Positions 61,398 to 64,000 of a DNA stretch of 64,000 bases are shown in pieces; position 1 is the stretch's first letter; each line of letters starts with the position of its first letter. The position numbers and the translations under genes are program-made. This stretch comes from Desulfomicrobium sp. ZS1 (GTDB lineage: Bacteria; Desulfobacterota; Desulfovibrionia; Desulfovibrionales; Desulfomicrobiaceae): contig NZ_CP100351.1 of the NCBI RefSeq assembly GCF_024204645.1, forward strand, positions 2,940,001 through 3,004,000, written 5' to 3'. The notes under the pieces were generated by a model. It did no database searches, was not told the origin of the DNA, and worked only from the letters and a program-made list of their open reading frames with translations.

Positions 61398-63659
61398 ATG
61401 TCCCACTCTCAAGCAGAAATCATGCACACCGCAACCCCACCGATTTTCGAACTCAAAAAATTCCTGCACGCCCATCATTGGTTGAGCATTTTCATATTTC
61501 GCCTCAAAGACTTCGGGCTCTGCCGGGAACTCTACGGAGACCATGTCGCCGAGGAACTGGAGAACCTGCTGATGAACGCATTGAGCCAGCACGATCCGGG
61601 CAGTCCGATGCTCAACGCCAGGCACGCGTTACGAATCTCTTGCGGCGAGGCGCTCTTGATCCGATGCCTGGGACAGGCCAAGGATTCCCAGCTCATGGAT
61701 CAGGCCTTCAGCCTCAAGGTCAAACTGCAGGCCATGCTCAGAAAACACACCATCTCCTCCCTCGGCAGGGAATTCGAGATCGAGGTGGGATTCGCCACGC
61801 TGCCGGAATCGTCCCTCTTCGAGCGGGAGCGGATTTTCCACGAGGCCATTCACGATGCGCGACGCATGGCCCAGGGCGGAATCGATCTTGAAGCGGTCAA
61901 GCTCTCATCGACCTTCCGCGCCATCATCCACAACGGACAGATCCGCATGCTCTTTCAGCCCATCTACGACTTCAAGACCGGGACTGTCATGGCCTGGGAA
62001 GCATTGGCGCGCGGCCCGCGCGGCTCCGATTTCGAGTCGCCGTCGATCCTCTTTGATTTCGCCGAACAGTTCGGCCAGCTCTTTGCCTTGGAGCAGGCCT
62101 GCCGCTCCAAGGCCATGGAAACGGTAGGAACCCTGGCGGCAGGGCAGAGGCTGTTTCTGAACATACATCCGCGCACTGTGGTCGACCCGACCTTCGCGCC
62201 CGGGAAGACCCTTGAAATTCTGGACAAGCATGGTCTGAGGCCCGAGGATATCGTCTTTGAAATCACCGAGCGCCATTGCATCAAGGACTTCACCTCGTTT
62301 CACAAAACCTTGGACCATTATCGCAGCCAGGGCTTCAAGATCGCCGTGGACGATGCCGGAACAGGCTACTCGGGCCTGTCCACCGTCGCGGCCCTGAAGC
62401 CGGACTTCATCAAGGTCGACATGTCGCTGGTGCGCGATGTGGACAAAGACCCTGTGCGCAGGGCGCTGATGGAGACCATGGTCACCCTGGCCGGCCGCAT
62501 CGGCTCGGAGATCATCGCCGAAGGGATCGAAACCAAGGGCGAGGCCCGGGCATTGATGGAAATCGGGGTCCATTACGGTCAGGGGTACTACTTGAGCCGC
62601 CCGCATTTCCCCAAACCCGAGACCCACCTGGACATGAAGGAGCTGACCCCGCTTCGCGCCGACAACTTCGGCAGGCTCTCCTGCTCGATCCCCATCGGGC
62701 AGCTCGCGCAAAAGACGCTGACGGTCAGTCCGCGCACTCCGGTTCAATCCGTGCAGCGGATCTTCGCCACAAATCCGGCTCTCTCAAGCGTGGTCGTCGT
62801 CGAGGACGAAATGCCCCGGGGACTGGTCATGGGCTACAACCTGGACCGGCATCTGGCCACTCTTTACGGTCGGGCGCTGTACGCGGAAAAGCCCGTGGCC
62901 GTGCTCATGGACGCCATGCCCATGATCGTCGATGAACGCGAACCCGTGGAATCCGTGGCCAAAAACGCCAACACCCGCGAAATGCTCAAAGCCTACGACG
63001 AGGTCATCGTCACCAGCGGCGGGCAATTTCTGGGCGTGGTCACGGTGCAGAAGATGCTGACCACCCTGGCGCAGGTGCAGGTCGAGATGGCCAAGGGCAC
63101 CAACCCCCTGACCGGCATCCCCGGCAATGTCGCTCTGGAAAAGGAGATCGAGATGCGGCTCAGGCGGGCCAAGCCCTTCTGCATGCTCTATGCGGACCTG
63201 GACAATTTCAAGGTCTACAACGACGTCTACGGTTTCAAGGATGGCGACTTCGTCATCCTGCTGCTGGGCCGCATCATGACCTGGGCCATCTCCCGGCACG
63301 GACACAGCTCAGACTTCCTGGCCCACATCGGCGGGGATGACTTCGTGGCCATGGTCAATCCGGAGAAGGCGGAACGCATCTGCCTGGCCGTGACCCGCTG
63401 CTTCAAGAGGCTCATCCTGAACTGCTACCACGCCCAGGACCGCGCCAGGGGATGGATCATGGGCAAGGGCCGCGACGGCAAGGAACAGCAGTTCCCCCTT
63501 GTCTCCGTCTCCATCGGCATCGTGGACTGCATGGCTCCGTGCAGCCTGCAGGCCCTGGGGGAAAAAGCGGCCCAGATAAAGGGATACGCCAAGACCCTGC
63601 CCGGCAATGTCTATGTCCGTGACCGGCGGGGCAGCTCCGGATGCGGACAGGCGGCCTGA
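61398..63659 (+). CDS. EAL-CBS-GGDEF cyclic-di-GMP protein (GGDDF variant)
   Basis: A soluble 753-residue protein. Residues 1-155 resemble a degenerate GGDEF-like fold. The EAL domain (about 170-405) has the intact EAL at 201-203, NIHPRT, EITERH, DDAGTGYSGL and AEGIET, so phosphodiesterase activity is likely. A pair of CBS domains (about 430-555) suggests adenine-nucleotide control. A C-terminal GGDEF domain carries GGDDF (645-649) in place of GGDEF, which may reduce or alter synthase activity. It is divergent from phoB with the Pho box between them, so expression could respond to phosphate (inference). Confidence 0.92.
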   Translation: MSHSQAEIMHTATPPIFELKKFLHAHHWLSIFIFRLKDFGLCRELYGDHVAEELENLLMNALSQHDPGSPMLNARHALRISCGEALLIRCLGQAKDSQLMDQAFSLKVKLQAMLRKHTISSLGREFEIEVGFATLPESSLFERERIFHEAIHDARRMAQGGIDLEAVKLSSTFRAIIHNGQIRMLFQPIYDFKTGTVMAWEALARGPRGSDFESPSILFDFAEQFGQLFALEQACRSKAMETVGTLAAGQRLFLNIHPRTVVDPTFAPGKTLEILDKHGLRPEDIVFEITERHCIKDFTSFHKTLDHYRSQGFKIAVDDAGTGYSGLSTVAALKPDFIKVDMSLVRDVDKDPVRRALMETMVTLAGRIGSEIIAEGIETKGEARALMEIGVHYGQGYYLSRPHFPKPETHLDMKELTPLRADNFGRLSCSIPIGQLAQKTLTVSPRTPVQSVQRIFATNPALSSVVVVEDEMPRGLVMGYNLDRHLATLYGRALYAEKPVAVLMDAMPMIVDEREPVESVAKNANTREMLKAYDEVIVTSGGQFLGVVTVQKMLTTLAQVQVEMAKGTNPLTGIPGNVALEKEIEMRLRRAKPFCMLYADLDNFKVYNDVYGFKDGDFVILLLGRIMTWAISRHGHSSDFLAHIGGDDFVAMVNPEKAERICLAVTRCFKRLILNCYHAQDRARGWIMGKGRDGKEQQFPLVSVSIGIVDCMAPCSLQALGEKAAQIKGYAKTLPGNVYVRDRRGSSGCGQAA

Positions 63660-63666
63660 ACTCTTC

Positions 63667-63694
63667 AGCCGCCCGGCTTCAGGCGGGCGGCCCT
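63667..63694 (+). terminator. Stem-loop between convergent genes
   Basis: GCCGCCCG/CGGGCGGC pair around a short loop, followed by CCTTTCTCC. It ends the EAL gene and overlaps the last codons of the MATE gene. Confidence 0.5.
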
Positions 63695-64000
63695 TTCTCC
63701 ACCACCAGCATGTGCCGCCATTTTCCCTGTCTGAAGCGCCACCAGCCCACAAGGGACAGCATGACCAGAAACGTGCAGCTCACGGCCCAGAAATAATACA
63801 GTCCAAAGCCAAGCCTGGCTCCGGCCAGAAGCGGCCCGACCATGACCATGATGACCAGCGCCAGGCGCGAGGTCATGACAAAGACCGTATCCCCCGCTCC
63901 TTTCAAGGCTCCGTAGACAATGAAGCTGACCCCGTCGAAGAACAGGTAGGCGACCACGATCATGAGCAGAATCCGGCCCATGTCGACCACCGAGGCAAAG
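63679..64000 (-). CDS. MATE family efflux transporter, C-terminal part only
   Basis: Only the last 107 residues or so are inside the window and the frame stays open to base 64000. Three hydrophobic helices are visible, with FDGVSFIVYGALKGAGDT, a hallmark of the C-terminal half of NorM-type MATE transporters (drug or metabolite/cation antiport). A short polar tail ends in EKGPPA. Substrate unknown. Confidence 0.85.
   Translation of the reverse strand, partial: FASVVDMGRILLMIVVAYLFFDGVSFIVYGALKGAGDTVFVMTSRLALVIMVMVGPLLAGARLGFGLYYFWAVSCTFLVMLSLVGWWRFRQGKWRHMLVVEKGPPA

Overview
The window is high-GC bacterial chromosome from a Gram-negative, motile, signalling-rich organism. Four things point to an anaerobic deltaproteobacterium of the Desulfovibrionales type, possibly Desulfomicrobium-like: a CydA-like membrane protein fused to eight c-type haem sites, a haem-c sensor kinase, CIRCE-controlled groESL, and many NtrC-type sigma-54 regulators. 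That placement is inference; there is no rRNA or species marker in the window. Both edges cut genes: groEL on the left and a MATE transporter on the right.

Layout. 1-3.8 kb holds housekeeping genes: groEL (partial) and groES behind a CIRCE operator, serS, then a five-gene tRNA cluster (Lys, Glu-CTC, Glu-TTC, Gln-CTG, Glu-TTC) with a promoter and a terminator. 3.85-5.7 kb looks like a decayed type I restriction locus: an intact YhcG/DUF1016 nuclease gene lies between a fragment of unknown origin and an hsdS relic that keeps only its two ends. 5.9-12.1 kb encodes a hybrid histidine kinase and a CHASE4-like/PAS/GGDEF/EAL protein. 12.2-16 kb is a two-gene respiratory module (CydA-like subunit plus CydA-like/octahaem fusion). 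16.2-21 kb has a small Cys-rich protein, a sensor kinase, a GspE-type ATPase with MshEN-like repeats and an HDOD protein. 21.1-23.6 kb (minus strand) is lemA plus a DUF2207 gene. 23.7-33 kb is alpha-2-macroglobulin plus pbpC, then a TyrR-like regulator.

33-34.4 kb is a small accessory patch: a zeta-toxin-like kinase with a tiny downstream partner, and a 3'-half tRNA-Pro that looks like an attachment-site scar. 34.4-45.8 kb is a signalling and chemotaxis block: REC-first kinase, NtrC-type regulator, a sigma-54-type promoter, REC-HD-GYP, two chemoreceptors, CheW, a STAS-like protein, CheY and CheA. 45.8-48.3 kb is an orphan PAS kinase. 48.5-54.7 kb (minus) is a likely operon of a YeiH-family transporter, a small membrane protein, a haem-c sensor kinase and a sigma-54 regulator. 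54.9-57 kb (minus) is an alpha/beta hydrolase with MlaA. 57.1-61.2 kb (minus) is phoB-phoR-pstB-phoU behind a Pho box. 61.4-63.7 kb is an EAL-CBS-GGDEF protein.

The dominant theme is signal transduction: seven histidine kinases including PhoR plus CheA, three NtrC-family regulators, three proteins with cyclic-di-GMP synthesis or hydrolysis domains, and one or two candidate cyclic-di-GMP receptors (the GspE-like ATPase and, weakly, CheA). Envelope maintenance (A2M/PbpC, Mla, LemA) is the second theme. No CRISPR array, rRNA or intact insertion sequence was seen.
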